DNA from: Paraspadella gotoi
Taxonomy: Eukaryota > Chaetognatha
Direction of reading: 5' to 3'
DNA length: 64,000 nucleotides
Assembly (NCBI GenBank): GCA_051294375.1
Contig: CM119268.1
Coordinates: 23,964,349 to 24,028,348, forward strand
Part shown: positions 31,228 to 42,480 of the stretch, one piece after another
How positions within the stretch are numbered: the stretch's first letter is position 1
Layout: each line of letters begins with the position of its first letter
Program-made: the position numbers and the translations under genes
The notes under the pieces: generated by a model
Databases searched by the model: none
The model's input: the letters and a program-made list of their open reading frames with translations, nothing else
Told to the model about the DNA's origin: nothing

Positions 31228-32484
31228 NNNNNNNNNNNNNNNNNNNNNNNNNNNNNNNNNNNNNNNNNNNNNNNNNNNNNNNNNNNNNNNNNNNNNNNNN
31301 NNNNNNNNNNNNNNNNNNNNNNNNNNNNNNNNNNNNNNNNNNNNNNNNNNNNNNNNNNNNNNNNNNNNNNNNNNNNNNNNNNNNNNNNNNNNNNNNNNNN
31401 NNNNNNNNNNNNNNNNNNNNNNNNNNNNNNNNNNNNNNNNNNNNNNNNNNNNNNNNNNNNNNNCTTTTAAAAAAACTAACGATTATTTAAGTGAAAACAA
31501 GAATTGCGTCTTGCGCTGCCACTTAACGGGTGGGCGAAAAAAAAAGATAAAATTAGAAGCAAAATTTGATTTTTTTTNNNNNNNNNNNNNNNNNNNNNNN
31601 NNNNNNNNNNNNNNNNNNNNNNNNNNNNNNNNNNNNNNNNNNNNNNNNNNNNNNNNNNNNNNNNNNNNNNNNNNNNNNNNNNNNNNNNNNNNNNNNNNNN
31701 NNNNNNNNNNNNNNNNNNNNNNNNNNNNNNNNNNNNNNNNNNNNNNNNNNNNNNNNNNNNNNNNNNNNNNNNNNNNNNNNNNNNNNNNNNNNNNNNNNNN
31801 NNNNNNNNNNNNNNNNNNNNNNNNTCAAAATTATCTGAAATTTCTCAAATGTTTTCATAAAAAATAAGATAAAAAAAAAGGTTTTTCTATTTGAAAGAAC
31901 AAAAAAATTGACAAATTGAAATCTTAAAACATTCGACATTTGAACTTCGGAAACAAAATAATTCACCCAACAAAATTTTAATTTAAAAAAAAATAAAATA
32001 AAATTTTGGCTTCGGTTTTAAGAGAAGCAGAGTTCAATTCCTTTCGATTTTCAGCGTAAATTCGTATTTATGACTTGATCAAAGAGAGAAAAAGAGAGAG
32101 ANNNNNNNNNNNNNNNNNNNNNNNNNNNNNNNNNNNNNNNNNNNNNNNNNNNNNNNNNNNNNNNNNNNNNNNNNNNNNNNNNNNNNNNNNNNNNNNNNNN
32201 NNNNNNNNNNNNNNNNNNNNNNNNNNNNNNNNNNNNNNNNNNNNNNNNNNNNNNNNNNNNNNNNNNNNNNNNNNNNNNNNNNNNNNNNNNNNNNNNNNNN
32301 NNNNNNNNNNNNNNNNNNNNNNNNNNNNNNNNNNNNNNNNNNNNNNNNNNNNNNNNNNNNNNNNNNNNNNNNNNNNNNNNNNNNNCTCTCTCAACCAAAG
32401 TATCTTCTCTCATCCTTTGTTTTGAAATCTTAAGATCCTCAACAATTCGCCGGAGGTCCAGAGTTCGATCCTCATCTTCCTTCT

Positions 32485-32602
32485 TCTCATCATCGTCATC
32501 ATCATCATCATCATCATCATCATCGTCATCATCATCGTCATCATCATCATCATCATCATCGTCATCGTCATCGTCATCATCATCATCATCATCGTCATCA
32601 TC
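32485..32602. repeat. (ATC)n with GTC variants
   Basis: About thirty-eight ATC-type units; one side encodes poly-Met/Thr in an artefactual frame. It is preceded by CCAGAGTTCGATCCTC at 32458, a B-box-like sequence. Confidence 0.95.
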
Positions 32603-32639
32603 ATTTTTGTTTTTTGAAAATTGATCGACGAATCATTCT

Positions 32640-32690
32640 CTGCGACTCTCAGGTCCCAAGATCTTCAGGTCCGAACATCTTCATTTGACG
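32640..32690 (+). repeat. Short dispersed repeat, also at 35325-35390
   Basis: TCTGCGAC...CTCAGGTCCCAAGATCTTCAGGTCCGAACATCT, in pieces, recurs at 35325-35390 as CTGCGACGTCTCAC, AAGGTCCCAAGATCTTTCCA and GACCGAACATCTGAC. Family unknown. Confidence 0.6.
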
Positions 32691-32989
32691 AATTGCAAAG
32701 AATCGTATCTTCTCTCTTCTACGGTCTCTTCCTCTCTCTCGGCCTCATCTTCCTTCCCATTCCTCTCTCCCCTCTTCCTCATCTCCCTCTTTCTCACTCT
32801 CTCTACTCTCTCATCTCTAGCTGCCTCTCTACGTCACTCAGATTCCCCTGCTATCATCCAACAGTGCTACTTTCGGCCGGCCCTGCGCCCCCTTATCATT
32901 CTCCTTCTCTTTTTTCTCTCAGTCTTTTAATTTATCTTATTTTCTCGTCTTTTGAAAAGTCCACATAACAAAAACACGCTGCGTATATA

Positions 32990-33840
32990 ACGTTTAAAGA
33001 TTCTAATCAATTTCTCTCTGGGATGGAACAAGATGAAAAAGAAAAAAAAAAAAATACAAGAAAGAAAAAATAAAATATTAAATATCAACTCTAAATCAAA
33101 ATAATGTTGGCAAATATCATGACGTTTTTTTTACGACAAGATAATATTGTTTTAATATGTTCGTTAGAAGATATTGATCATAAAATAAAATATAAAATAC
33201 ATAGTATTGAAAAATATATATATAATAAAAATCGTCAAAGCTTCTAACTACATGCTTTTTGACTGGTGAAATTTTTCTCAAAGTGTTATTCGAAAAATTT
33301 TTATAAATTTTCTAGAAAAGAGTATATAAACATGCAGAGATATGTTATATTTCTTTTGATTTTTAATAATGTTACAAGTATCTATAGAATGAAAAAAAAA
33401 AAACGTGTTTTTTTTTTAGTACCCAGTAATTTTGAGGTTAAAAGAAACAAAAGATATTATCATAATTTTTGTACGACATAATTGAGACTGAAATTTGCCT
33501 CATAACATTATAGCTCTATTTTTAATGTGAGCGATCTTACTACATATCACCTTTGAACTGTCGAGTAAAAATTCAAAATAATTGGTTCATAAAACTAAAC
33601 CACAAAAGTAGTAACCCATATTTTACACCAGAAAAATATGTTTTATATTTTATATAATTTATTTTAAAGAATACTCGTAAATAACGAGATATAGAGAGAG
33701 ATGAAAGAACTATAATTATTTTTGGGGCTTCGGATTTTTGAACACAGTCAGAAATAATGACCTATAAGCCAGAGTCGATTTCAATTAGTTCCTTTTTGAT
33801 ATGAATCATTTTTGTAAGTTAGGTATTAGTAAGCTCAGTT
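32990..33840. other. AT-rich spacer, nothing recognised
   Basis: No support for any gene or named repeat; short A- and T-runs only. Confidence 0.6.
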
Positions 33841-33891
33841 AACTTGTCTCTCTCAGATTTGTGTTTTTCAGATATATTGACTTTGATCAAA

Positions 33892-34107
33892 ATGTATTTT
33901 GACGTGAGGAAAAAATTGTTGCTCCGTGATCTGTCTTTTTTTAGTTTTGTCATTTTGTCATTTTGTCAGTTTACTCACTTGATTTGTTTTTTATTGTTGT
34001 TCTTTGAATCCATCGCCCAGAGGAAACAAACTTCCAAGAAGGATGAATCGAGGTCGATCGGCCGACCTCGAGTCTCAATGCAACCTAAAATTACCGACAT
34101 GCGTTAA
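33892..34107 (+). CDS. Possible small membrane-type ORF (71 aa)
   Basis: ATG at 33892, stop TAA at 34105-34107. It reads a basic start (MYFDVRKKLLLRDL), a hydrophobic Phe/Leu/Ile stretch of about 25 residues, and a polar basic tail rich in Arg, Lys and Ser. An acceptor-like TTGTCTCTCTCAG lies at 33844-33856. A hairpin (CGAGGTCG, 34049-34056, with CGACCTCG, 34063-34070) sits in the tail-coding part. No homolog recognised. Confidence 0.15.
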   Translation: MYFDVRKKLLLRDLSFFSFVILSFCQFTHLICFLLLFFESIAQRKQTSKKDESRSIGRPRVSMQPKITDMR

Positions 34108-34589
34108 GTTGTTTAATTCTTAAAATGACTTCTAATTTTTTAGCAATTTTCTATTGTCTTCCAGAGATTCTTTCTAAGATATACAAAATTAATGTTTATT
34201 CTTACTGCGAAATAAAAGAGAAATGGAGGATGAAAATTTAATGTCGTTGACATTTTTTAACGAACTTCGATTAAAAAAAGCCTGTTTTTGCTGCACGACG
34301 ATATAGAGAGAATATTTCTATTGGAGACGAGGATGTTGTGAGTCAATGGACAGGGAAGAGAGAGAAGAGTGAAGAGAGACGGAAGGAGAGAGAGTGAGTG
34401 AGATGAAGAGAGAGAGTAGAGAGAGGAGAGAGAGAGAGAAAGGGAGGGCGAGAGATCTAAATGCATTTGTTATTCAGACCGCCTTGCGAGTGGATCTCGT
34501 AGATGACGCAGTGCTGATAGTGCGTCTCTGGTCTCGCCTCTGGTATACACGTTTTTGTGTTATTATATATATGTTCTCTTCTCTTCTCT

Positions 34590-34716
34590 TCTCTCTTCTC
34601 TTTTCATCATCTTTGTTTCCGTAAACTCTATTCTCTCTCTTCGTTCAAACCGTGCACACTCTCTTCCTCTTCTCTCTTCTCCTCTTCTTCCTCTTCTCTC
34701 TCTCTCTCTCTTCTCT

Positions 34717-34749
<33 letters not shown>

Positions 34750-34830
34750 CCTCCTCCTCCTCCTCTCCTTCTCTCTCTCTCCCCTCCTCTTTCCCTCGCC
34801 TCCTTCTCTCATTCTTCTACCTTCAACACT
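34590..34830. repeat. CT/TTC polypyrimidine tract
   Basis: CT-type units with CTCCTC patches. GA-type runs lie just upstream at 34355-34450. Confidence 0.9.
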
Positions 34831-35668
34831 TTCATTCTCATCGTAACCAAATGTGATCCAGTGTCTTCACAGTGTGCTTTTGTATATAGATATATTATTT
34901 CTTACAAAGTCTTTCAACAACATATTTGACGCCACGTTTGATGCTGCCGCACAATGTGAGATCTAGTATCCCTGCTCTGTCTCTTATCTGTACCTCTCTG
35001 CTTCTCTCACGTTCTATCTTCCTCCTCGTCTCTTTGCTCATCATCCTCTCTCTCTCATCCTCTCTCTTCTCTCTCTCATCCATCCTGCTCTCTCTCCTAA
35101 TCTCTCTTTTTTCGTCAGATTAGCTTTCAATCGCTCTCCAACCTCGAGAACTCGCGTCCAGCATCATTAACCAAATCAAGCTCATACACTCAGGACTCCC
35201 ATTCATTACCTGCTCAAATTACTCACTCCAGTCTAATCTCAAGTTACTTCATATTTTCTGAGTTTTTCCTTAGGTACAAGACGTTTGAATTTACGTGTTC
35301 CATTCGCAACATTCAACTCTCTCTGCGACGTCTCACTGTTGACAGTTAAGGTCCCAAGATCTTTCCAGGTGTCTTGACCGAACATCTGACTCGTACAATA
35401 TATCTCGTGCAGGGAAATTGAAGCAACAATTTAAGAGCAGCCTCGGTTGCATTTCTGGTAAGCTGCGCATCTGGCCAGGATCAAGAAGAAAGAAGATATG
35501 ATATTAATTGTAACAGACAAAGAACTATAAAGATGTAGTATAATACAAGAAAGTCGATAAAAGTATCTGGCATGATTACGAAAAATGTATCGAGAGATAC
35601 TGGACATCAACTCTTTAAGAAAGTTGAGCATATGAATTTGTTGTTATGATGGATTTATATTGTATTAG

Positions 35669-35764
35669 GATGAGGAATGGAAGCCTGCTGATCTTGGACC
35701 GAGAGCACGACGCACTCAACGCCTGAGATATTTCTATCATCTTTACCTACGAGGCTTAACGTAG
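35669..35764 (+). CDS. Possible terminal exon
   Basis: Acceptor-like TTTATATTGTATTAG ends at 35668. A 31-codon frame follows: DEEWKPADLGPRARRTQRLR then YFYHLYLRGLT and TAG at 35762-35764. Composition is balanced and GC is higher than nearby. Too short to assign; no upstream exon identified. Confidence 0.2.
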   Translation, partial: DEEWKPADLGPRARRTQRLRYFYHLYLRGLT

Positions 35765-35849
35765 AATGAGTTATGCTGGCGTAACCTTATCTCCTTAATT
35801 CGATGAGATGATGAGAAAANNNNNNNNNNNNNNNNNNNNNNNNNGAGAG

Positions 35850-36168
35850 AGAGAGAGAGATAATTTTGCGAAAAAGTATTTGGGGTAAGAAAAGTGTTGG
35901 TAAGTAAAGTTAAGTGAGAAGATTAGATGATGAGATTAGAAAAGTATGATACAGAAATAAAGGAATTAAAAGGGGATAAAATGAAGGGATTAGATGACAA
36001 AGATTAGATAAGGAAATTAGATGATGTAATTAAAGGGGGATTAAATGAGAGGATTAGATGAAGGGGATTAAATGAGAGGATTAGATAAAGTTGATTCAAT
36101 GAGAGGATTAGATAAAGTGAATTCAATGAGGGGATTAGATGAAGTGGATTAAATAAGGAGATTAGATC
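35850..36168. repeat. GATTAAATGAGAGGATTAGAT minisatellite
   Basis: Units of about 25-28 bp built on (AAGGG)GATTAAATGAG and AGGATTAGATGA, clearest at 36030-36168. The complement-like CTCATCCTCTAATC sequence recurs at 41100-41200. Confidence 0.85.
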
Positions 36169-36239
36169 NNNNNNNNNNNNNNNNNNNNNNNNNNNNNNNN
36201 NNNNAAATAGTTCAACTCTGGGGGGTCTGGTCATTTCTT

Positions 36240-36335
36240 ACTGGAGTCCAAAAGGAGGAGGAAAAGGAGGAGGAAGAAGAAGAGGTGGAGAAGGAGGAGG
36301 AAGAGAATTAGAAAGAGGAGGAAGAGGAAGAGGTT
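36240..36335. repeat. (GGA/GAA)n purine tract
   Basis: GGAGGAAGAAGAGG-type units. Confidence 0.9.
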
Positions 36336-36629
36336 AAGTTACAACATAAAGAGAGAAGAGCATTCCAGGCGGGACTGGTTTTCATCTTAACTCTCTCTCT
36401 CTCTCTCTCTCTCTGCCATTAAAGCCTTTCTTTATTTTAACTCATAAGCTAAATCTTTCTTTCTTCTTTCTCATCAGTTTTCATTATCTTCCTTTTTCTA
36501 AATCTTATTATCTCTCCTTCCATTTATGCTTCACCTCACTCCATTCCCTAGATTGAGATTTTACTGAAATAATCATGAGACTAAAATACTTAAGGATTCA
36601 ACCTGTTGTGCAATGAAAATGTTCTTTGA

Positions 36630-36905
36630 AATATTATACCACTTCATTGATAAGGAACCCAGGTACTCTGGGGGTGAATAAATTAGACCGTGAGAGAGTC
36701 TTGAAAATAGTAATAATAAATTGTAAAAGTTATAATTAATTTTTTTTAAATATACATTTTCATTAGAATAATGTTGTTCATTGCTCACTTTTAGAGATTT
36801 AACTCAATTTAAATTTAAAATTTTTACTCCGCTTTTCTGTTCAAAAGTAGCTTATTTATTGAATGAATGAATATTTTTTATATTGGCTGTACCAACTTGA
36901 TAAGA
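36630..36905 (+). repeat. Family A copy with deletion
   Basis: TTTGAAATATTATACCACTT, TTGATAAGGAACCCAGGTAC, TCTGGGGGTGAATAAATTAG and GTGAGAGAGTCTTGAAA come first; AGTAGCTTATTTATTGAATG and ATTGGCTGTACCAAC follow at 36844. The GCAGGGACCTGC to CAAAGTCAGGGGC middle is replaced by AT-rich DNA. Confidence 0.7.
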
Positions 36906-37040
36906 TGACCATTAATTTAAAAAAATCCTAAAATTAATTTAAACTGAAAATAAAAATATTTTTTAATAACTGATACAATAAATAAATAACTGTAACAAAA
37001 ATTAGCGCAGGTAGATAAATGTTCATTTAGACTCCGTCCA

Positions 37041-37330
37041 AAAGAGAGCTGAGAGCAAAGAGTAAAGGAATTAAAGCCAAGAGCTAAGGGCAAAGAGCTA
37101 AGGAATTAAAGCCAAGGGCTAATGGAAAAAGAATTAGAGCCAAGAGCTAAGGCAAAGAGCAAATTAATCAGAGCCATGGGCTAAGGGCAAAGAGCAAAGA
37201 AATTAAAGCCAAAGGCTAAGGGCAAAGAGCAAAGGAATTAGAAAAAATGGTTTACTGCAGGGAAAGAGGTGAAGGCAAATGGCAAAGGAGCAAATGGCAA
37301 AGGAGCAAATGGCAAAGGAGCTAATGCGAA
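37041..37330. repeat. Two adjacent minisatellites (36 bp and 15 bp)
   Basis: 37041-37245 has about six units of AGCCAAGAGCTAAGGGCAAA plus GAGCAAAGGAATTAA. 37268-37330 has about four units of GCAAATGGCAAAGGA; being divisible by three, the latter translates as a repeated KANGKGANGKG. Confidence 0.9.
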
Positions 37331-37391
37331 AGGAAGAAGTCAAATTGAGTCTGGAGTCAAAATATGCATAAGAGTTGAGGTCGGGTTTCTG

Positions 37392-37396
<5 letters not shown>

Positions 37397-37442
<46 letters not shown>

Positions 37443-37485
37443 CGAGAGAGAGAGAGAGAGAGAGAGAAAAGAGAGAGAGAGAGAG
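37397..37485. repeat. (GA)n
   Basis: Interrupted GA run between the minisatellites. Confidence 0.95.
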
Positions 37486-37599
37486 CCCACGGTCCAGGGG
37501 TCGAGCAGCCCATTTCCAGGGTGGCCCCTACGAGTCCGGAAGAGAAAGTTGATCGCTTCCGGGTCATTAGACCTGAGAAGATATCGGACAAGGGCCGGC

Positions 37600-37745
37600 G
37601 TCCTGAACCCCTGTTTCCCTGTTCCCCTGTTCACCTGATCCGATGATCCCCTGATCCCCAGATTCTCTGATCCCCTGATACCATAATCCCCAGATTCTCT
37701 GATCCCATGTTCCCCTGATCCTCTGATCCCCTGATCCCCTTAACC
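37600..37745. repeat. CTGATCCCCTGATC minisatellite
   Basis: About twelve imperfect units of TCCCCTGATCCC / TCTCTGATCC. Confidence 0.9.
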
Positions 37746-37895
37746 TTTTGCTCTCGATCATTTTACCTCCGAATGTCCGATGGTTAAAAGTTTGAATCAT
37801 CAGTGACTCAAATTTCTGGACGAAAATAATTAAACAAGAGAAGAAAAAGAGAAGAGAGAACAGAAAATAGAAAAGAAAAAGAAGAAAAAGAAGGA

Positions 37896-38165
37896 AAAGA
37901 AAGAAAAGAGAAAAGAAAAGAAAAGAAAAGAAAAGAAAAGAAAAGAAAAGAAAAGAAAAGAAAAGAAAAGACAAAAAAGTGATCAAATCACAGAAAATCA
38001 ACATCAAAAGATTTTCACCGCAAACGAAATAAAAGTAGTCGTCGTCGTCGTCGTCGTCGTCATCGTCGTCAATCAGTCTCATTCTTATTTGTTTACATTT
38101 TTTCGCTACATTCCCCAGTTATGCGTTTGTTGACGTCGTCGTTGTCGTCGTCGTCGTCGTCGTTG
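37896..38165. repeat. (AAAAG)n and two (GTC)n runs
   Basis: AAAAG units at 37896-37970; GTC units at 38038-38068 and 38136-38166. Confidence 0.95.
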
Positions 38166-38472
38166 TCTTTTTTTCATGTCTTGATTTTACTTTTTGTTTC
38201 TTTATTTTTTGAGGCTAAAATATTTTTTGCCAAAAAAAAGAAATTAGAAGAAATTTAAAATGATTTCCACTGATGAAGATCTGAAACTAAGACCGAAACA
38301 AAACAAAGAAAAACTTCGTTGTGAAAACAAAACTTTTCTTATCTGGAATTTCAAACCAATGAAAAAAAAGGAAAATTAGACTAATCATTCGATATTTATT
38401 TCTATGTTTTAAATTAATATGACGGTAATTATCAAAATGTGAAATAAAATCACAGAATATCAAATTCACAAT

Positions 38473-38517
<45 letters not shown>

Positions 38518-38690
38518 CGGTTTATTGACCGTTACATCAATTAGGAAGCCTGAGTCGAAACGGGAAAAAAAGGAAATTTTCGAAAAAAAGAAAAATGAAT
38601 CTTTTTTTTTAAAACATGTCCTTAGAGAGAAAGAGAAGTTGAGAGGGAGACCCCTGTGCGGTTAAAAGCCATTAAAAAGCATAATTAAAG

Positions 38691-38751
<61 letters not shown>
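38473..38751. repeat. (GA)n runs
   Basis: GA at 38473-38518 and 38693-38751. Confidence 0.95.
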
Positions 38752-38754
<3 letters not shown>

Positions 38755-38759
38755 TGGGA

Positions 38760-39235
38760 GGTCTGTAAGTTTTCTTGATTGATTTTTGAAGAAAAATGTT
38801 TTACGATTTTTTAAGAAAATCTTTTAAAACTAATAATCCAAAATGATAAAAGAAAAAAAAACATTGAAAAAGTTATATTGTTGACTATGTTAAAATAATT
38901 TTAGCCTTAATACTGTTCAAATATAAAAAGAAAATATAAGAAAATGAAAAAAATGTTTTTCTCAAATAAAAAACATGAAAAATAAAATGAATTATTTTGA
39001 ATTTCTTTGTTTTTCCTAAAAACCAGAATTGAGCCAAAAAAAAAAATTTCAACGTAAAGAAGAAAAACTTAAACAAAAGAAAACATTTTTTTATTTCGTT
39101 TTTATTTCATTAAATTTTTGTTTTATTTTTTATTAATATTTTGTCTGAACTTTGGTCTTCAACATTTTTCTTTGGAGTGAAAAACTTTTTTTCTCTCATT
39201 TTTTTTGGGGGTAGACGAACATGATGTTCTTCATT
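38760..39235. other. AT-rich spacer, nothing recognised
   Basis: A- and T-rich, no convincing ORF. Confidence 0.55.
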
Positions 39236-39239
39236 CTCT

Positions 39240-39260
39240 TCTCTCTCTCTCTCTCCTTTT

Positions 39261-39305
<45 letters not shown>
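39240..39305. repeat. (CT)n microsatellite
   Basis: Imperfect CT run. Confidence 0.95.
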
Positions 39306-39312
<7 letters not shown>

Positions 39313-39387
39313 GGCTCCTGCCATGTGAGCTTTGGTGCAGCGTCAAATTCAAGATAAATGGAGGGAAAAAAAGAAAAAAAAGGGAAA

Positions 39388-39470
39388 AGGTTGGTATCGA
39401 ACTCTCGACCTTCGGAACGATCAACCACAAGACCACAACTCGACCACAATTCGACCACAAGGCAACAAAT
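39388..39470 (-). other. tRNA-like relic
   Basis: On the minus strand TGGTCTTGTGGTTGATCG resembles an A box and GAGAGTTCGATACC a B box, about 10 nt closer than in a tRNA. TTGTGGTCGA is triplicated upstream. No acceptor stem can be folded, so it is a SINE head or degenerate pseudo-tRNA. Confidence 0.35.
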
Positions 39471-39489
39471 CCTGATCTTCATGAAATGA

Positions 39490-39842
39490 AGATATCCATT
39501 CATTTAATAAATAAGCTATCTTGCCCCTGACTTTGGGCAGTCTTTGGTGGTTTAAGGCCTCCATCACTCTTACAAGATAATGACATAGCAGGTCCCTGCA
39601 AGCTTTCAATCAAGACTCACAGTCTCGTTTATTCAGTCCTTCCTTATGAATAAAGTGGTATATTATTTCAAAGAATGTTTTAATCATATAAAACTTCTTA
39701 AGTATTAAATCAGGGAATACTATATTGTACTTCACACTAGCATCAAAATGCAAGGAGGTGAGTTTTATGAAATAGGTACAACCATTAAAAAAATCGTTCA
39801 TTTATTTACTAAATAAGCTATCTTGTCCCTGACGTTGGACAG
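39490..39842 (-). repeat. Most complete family A copy, with both ends repeated
   Basis: The hallmark AAATAAGCTATCTTGCCCCT GACTTTGG at 39508-39535 recurs as AAATAAGCTATCTTGTCCCT GACGTTGG near 39812-39840. Between lie, in minus orientation, all blocks seen singly elsewhere (GGAGGCC, GCAGGGACCTGC, GAGACTGTGAG, ACCACTT...CATTGATAAGG, TTTTGATGCTAG, ATTTCATAAAAC). The unit length is about 305 bp and the copy is more than one unit long, so either short terminal direct repeats or a partial tandem dimer. Confidence 0.75.
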
Positions 39843-40044
39843 GAAGTTATAAATAAATAATTGTTTTCTTTCTGCCAATCCAACCAAGCACTCACCAATC
39901 TTGGAACCTCTAACTTTCCAATAACTTACCTTTTACTCCTGACCAAAACTATCAGTCTATCTAACCTCACTACTCAACCTCGTTGCTGAGATCGTGACCT
40001 CAGGTTGACACCCTTCCACTTTGCCTGGCTGATTCGTGGCGTAT

Positions 40045-40300
40045 GAGGAGGAAAGGGAGGAAAGAAGGGAGGAAGGAAAGGAGGAAAGGGAGGATAGAAG
40101 GAAGGAAGGAAAGAAGGGAGGAAGGGAGGATAGAAGGAAGGAAGGAAAGAAGAGAGGAAAGGAGGATAGAAGAAAGGAAGGAAAGAAGGGAGGAAAGGAG
40201 AATAAAAGGAAGGAAGGAAAGAAGGGAGGAAGGGAGGATAAAAGGAAAGAAGGGAGGAAAGGAGGATAGAAGGAAGGAAGGAAAGAGAGAAGGAAGGAAG
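40045..40300. repeat. (GGAA)n-type purine array
   Basis: GGAAGGAAAGAAGGGAGGAA units with a loose 28-36 bp higher-order period (GGATAGAAGGAAGGAAAGAA). Confidence 0.95.
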
Positions 40301-40309
40301 ATTTTTCAA

Positions 40310-40570
40310 ATTGGTACGTATTAATTAGATTTGAACTGAATATCAAATTGACGAAAAAATAAAACAGAAATCACTTTTTAAAGTTTAATTAATCACGGCT
40401 TGCTTAGAAAATTGTTAATGTTCCTTGTCTTTTTGGCCTTAAAACTAACTTAACATAACATTTTTAAACATAGAGTGAAAATAGATTGTCATCAGGTTTT
40501 CCAGCAACTTGCTTCATATCGCGTGTTATGAAGTCTTTCAACTGTGATGACTCAATCCTAACTTAATTTA
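40310..40570. other. Spacer, nothing recognised
   Basis: No ORF or repeat unit found. Confidence 0.5.
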
Positions 40571-41059
40571 ATTTATTGCTCCTTAATCTTTTCTTCTTCT
40601 TCCTCATCTTCCTCCCTCCCTCCCTCCGTCCACTTCTCCTTCCTTGCCCTCTCCTTACTCCTTCTCTCCCTACCATTCTACTCTCTCGTCTCTCTCTACT
40701 CTCTCTGGTCTCTGCTCTCTCTCTCTCNNNNNNNNNNNNNNNNNNNNNNNNNNNNNNNNNNNNNNNNNNNNNNNNNNNNNNNNNNNNNNNNNNNNNNNNN
40801 NNNNNNNNNNNNNNNNNNNNNNNNNNNNNNNNNNNNNNNNNNNNNNNNNNNNNNNNNNNNNNNNNNNNNNGTCATCGTCGCTAGGGTAAGTGGACGAGGT
40901 TAGTCTCAGAGGCCCTGATCTCTCCTTCTTAGTCTCTCTCTTTCCCTCTTTCTTTTTTTTATTTCCCTCTTCTGTTTTCTCAATAATTTATTTTGTTATT
41001 ATTTTTAAATTCACGACAATAAATTCATAATTATTTTTTCATCCTTCAAATATAAGGCT

Positions 41060-41290
41060 TTAAATGTCAGTCCTTAAATGTCATTCTCCAAATAAAATCG
41101 TCCAAATTTCAACCTCTAATCCTCTAATCTAATAATCTAATCTCATCCTATAATCTCATCATCTAATCTCAGCCTCTAATCTCATCCTCTAATCCTCTAA
41201 AGTGGTATAACATTTCAAAGAATGTTTCAATTGTATGAAAATACCACTCCCTTAAGTATAATAACTCCCTATGTAATATTGATACTATTT
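41060..41290. repeat. CTCTAATCTCATCCTCTAATC minisatellite and family A piece
   Basis: Units of CTAATCTCATC at 41105-41200, then AAAGTGGTATAACATTTCAA AGAATGTTTCAAT at 41210-41245, a minus-strand family A segment. Confidence 0.75.
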
Positions 41291-41534
41291 TATTCAAAAT
41301 TTCTTTAAAAACCTTCATGAAGGTCAGAAAAAAAATAATTTTAAAAAGAGTGAATTTAAAAATGAGAAACGGAATTAAAATCTATCTTTTTGCTATAATT
41401 AATAAGGCATATTAAAATCTATTCATATATAATTTGCACATATAAATAGTTTTAGTTTTTACTTTTAAATTAGTATTTAATCTTTACAGGTTTGCAAATA
41501 GCGGCTCTTTTTTAGCGGCGGGTTTAAAATTGTC

Positions 41535-41600
41535 GCCATGTAAATCTAAGCCTTCAAATCTAATCCTTCAAAAATCTCAGCCTACAAATCTTAACCCGCG
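41535..41600. repeat. AATCTAAGCCTTCAAATC repeat
   Basis: Three to four imperfect units of about 18 bp. Confidence 0.6.
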
Positions 41601-41699
41601 AGAACAATGTAGAGATAAAAGGAATTTAATCCCTTTGAAGGGACGCGACTCCCTGAAGATTCAGAAGGTGTACCGCAGGAGGGGGGAACTAACGCAGGT

Positions 41700-41727
41700 G
41701 GGGAGAGAGAGCAGAGAGATATGAGAT

Positions 41728-41764
<37 letters not shown>

Positions 41765-41855
41765 AAGAAGAAAAAAAAAAGAGGAGAAGGAAAGGAAAAA
41801 AAAAGGAGAAGAAAGAAGGAAGGGGAAGAAAAGGGAGAGAGAGAGAGGACCGTCC
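41700..41855. repeat. (GA)n/(GGAA)n purine tract
   Basis: GA at 41725-41766, then GAAGGAAAGG-type units. Confidence 0.9.
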
Positions 41856-42480
41856 CCTAAACAGGGCAAGCTGGCGACTTAATTGATTCGGGGAAAGAAG
41901 TAGGGGAGGAAGGAGGAGAANNNNNNNNNNNNNNNNNNNNNNNNNNNNNNNNNNNNNNNNNNNNNNNNNNNNNNNNNNNNNNNNNNNNNNNNNNNNNNNN
42001 NNNNNNNNNNNNNNNNNNNNNNNNNNNNNNNNNNNNNNNNNNNNNNNNNNNNNNNNNNNNNNNNNNNNNNNNNNNNNNNNNNNNNNNNNNNNNNNNNNNN
42101 NNNNNNNNNNNNNNNNNNNNNNNNNNNNNNNNNNNNNNNNNNNNNNNNNNNNNNNNNNNNNNNNNNNNNNNNNNNNNNNNNNNNNNNNNNNNNNNNNNNN
42201 NNNNNNNNNNNNNNNNNNNNNNNNNNNNNNNNNNNNNNNNNNNNNNNNNNNNNNNNNNNNNNNNNNNNNNNNNNNNNNNNNNNNNNNNNNNNNNNNNNNN
42301 NNNNNNNNNNNNNNNNNNNNNNNNNNNNNNNNNNNNNNNNNNNNNNNNNNNNNNNNNNNNNNNNNNNNNNNNNNNNNNNNNNNNNNNNNNNNNNNNNNNN
42401 NNNNNNNNNNNNNNNNNNNNNNNNNNNNNNNNNNNNNNNNNGGAGGAGGGAAAGAGGAAGACAACCGATCAGGAAAATTC

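Larger units (their letters stand above)
30533..42441. other. Assembly gaps, middle third
   Basis: Runs of N at 30533-30727, 31228-31463, 31578-31824, 32102-32385, 35820-35844 (exactly 25), 36169-36204, 40728-40870 and 41921-42441. Those at 31228, 32102, 32385, 35844 and 40728 touch (CT)n or (GA)n. Confidence 0.98.

Noticed and set aside
37268-37330. CRISPR-like regular repeats (also 17654-17814 and 43315-43800)
   Set aside because: No unique spacers between constant repeats; these are minisatellites in a eukaryotic context.
38272-38300. Hammerhead-ribozyme-like CTGATGA...GAAAC here and at 12398-12445
   Set aside because: Core motifs exist, but I cannot form stem I and the stem II pairing is poor; no cleavage-site stem at 38272.
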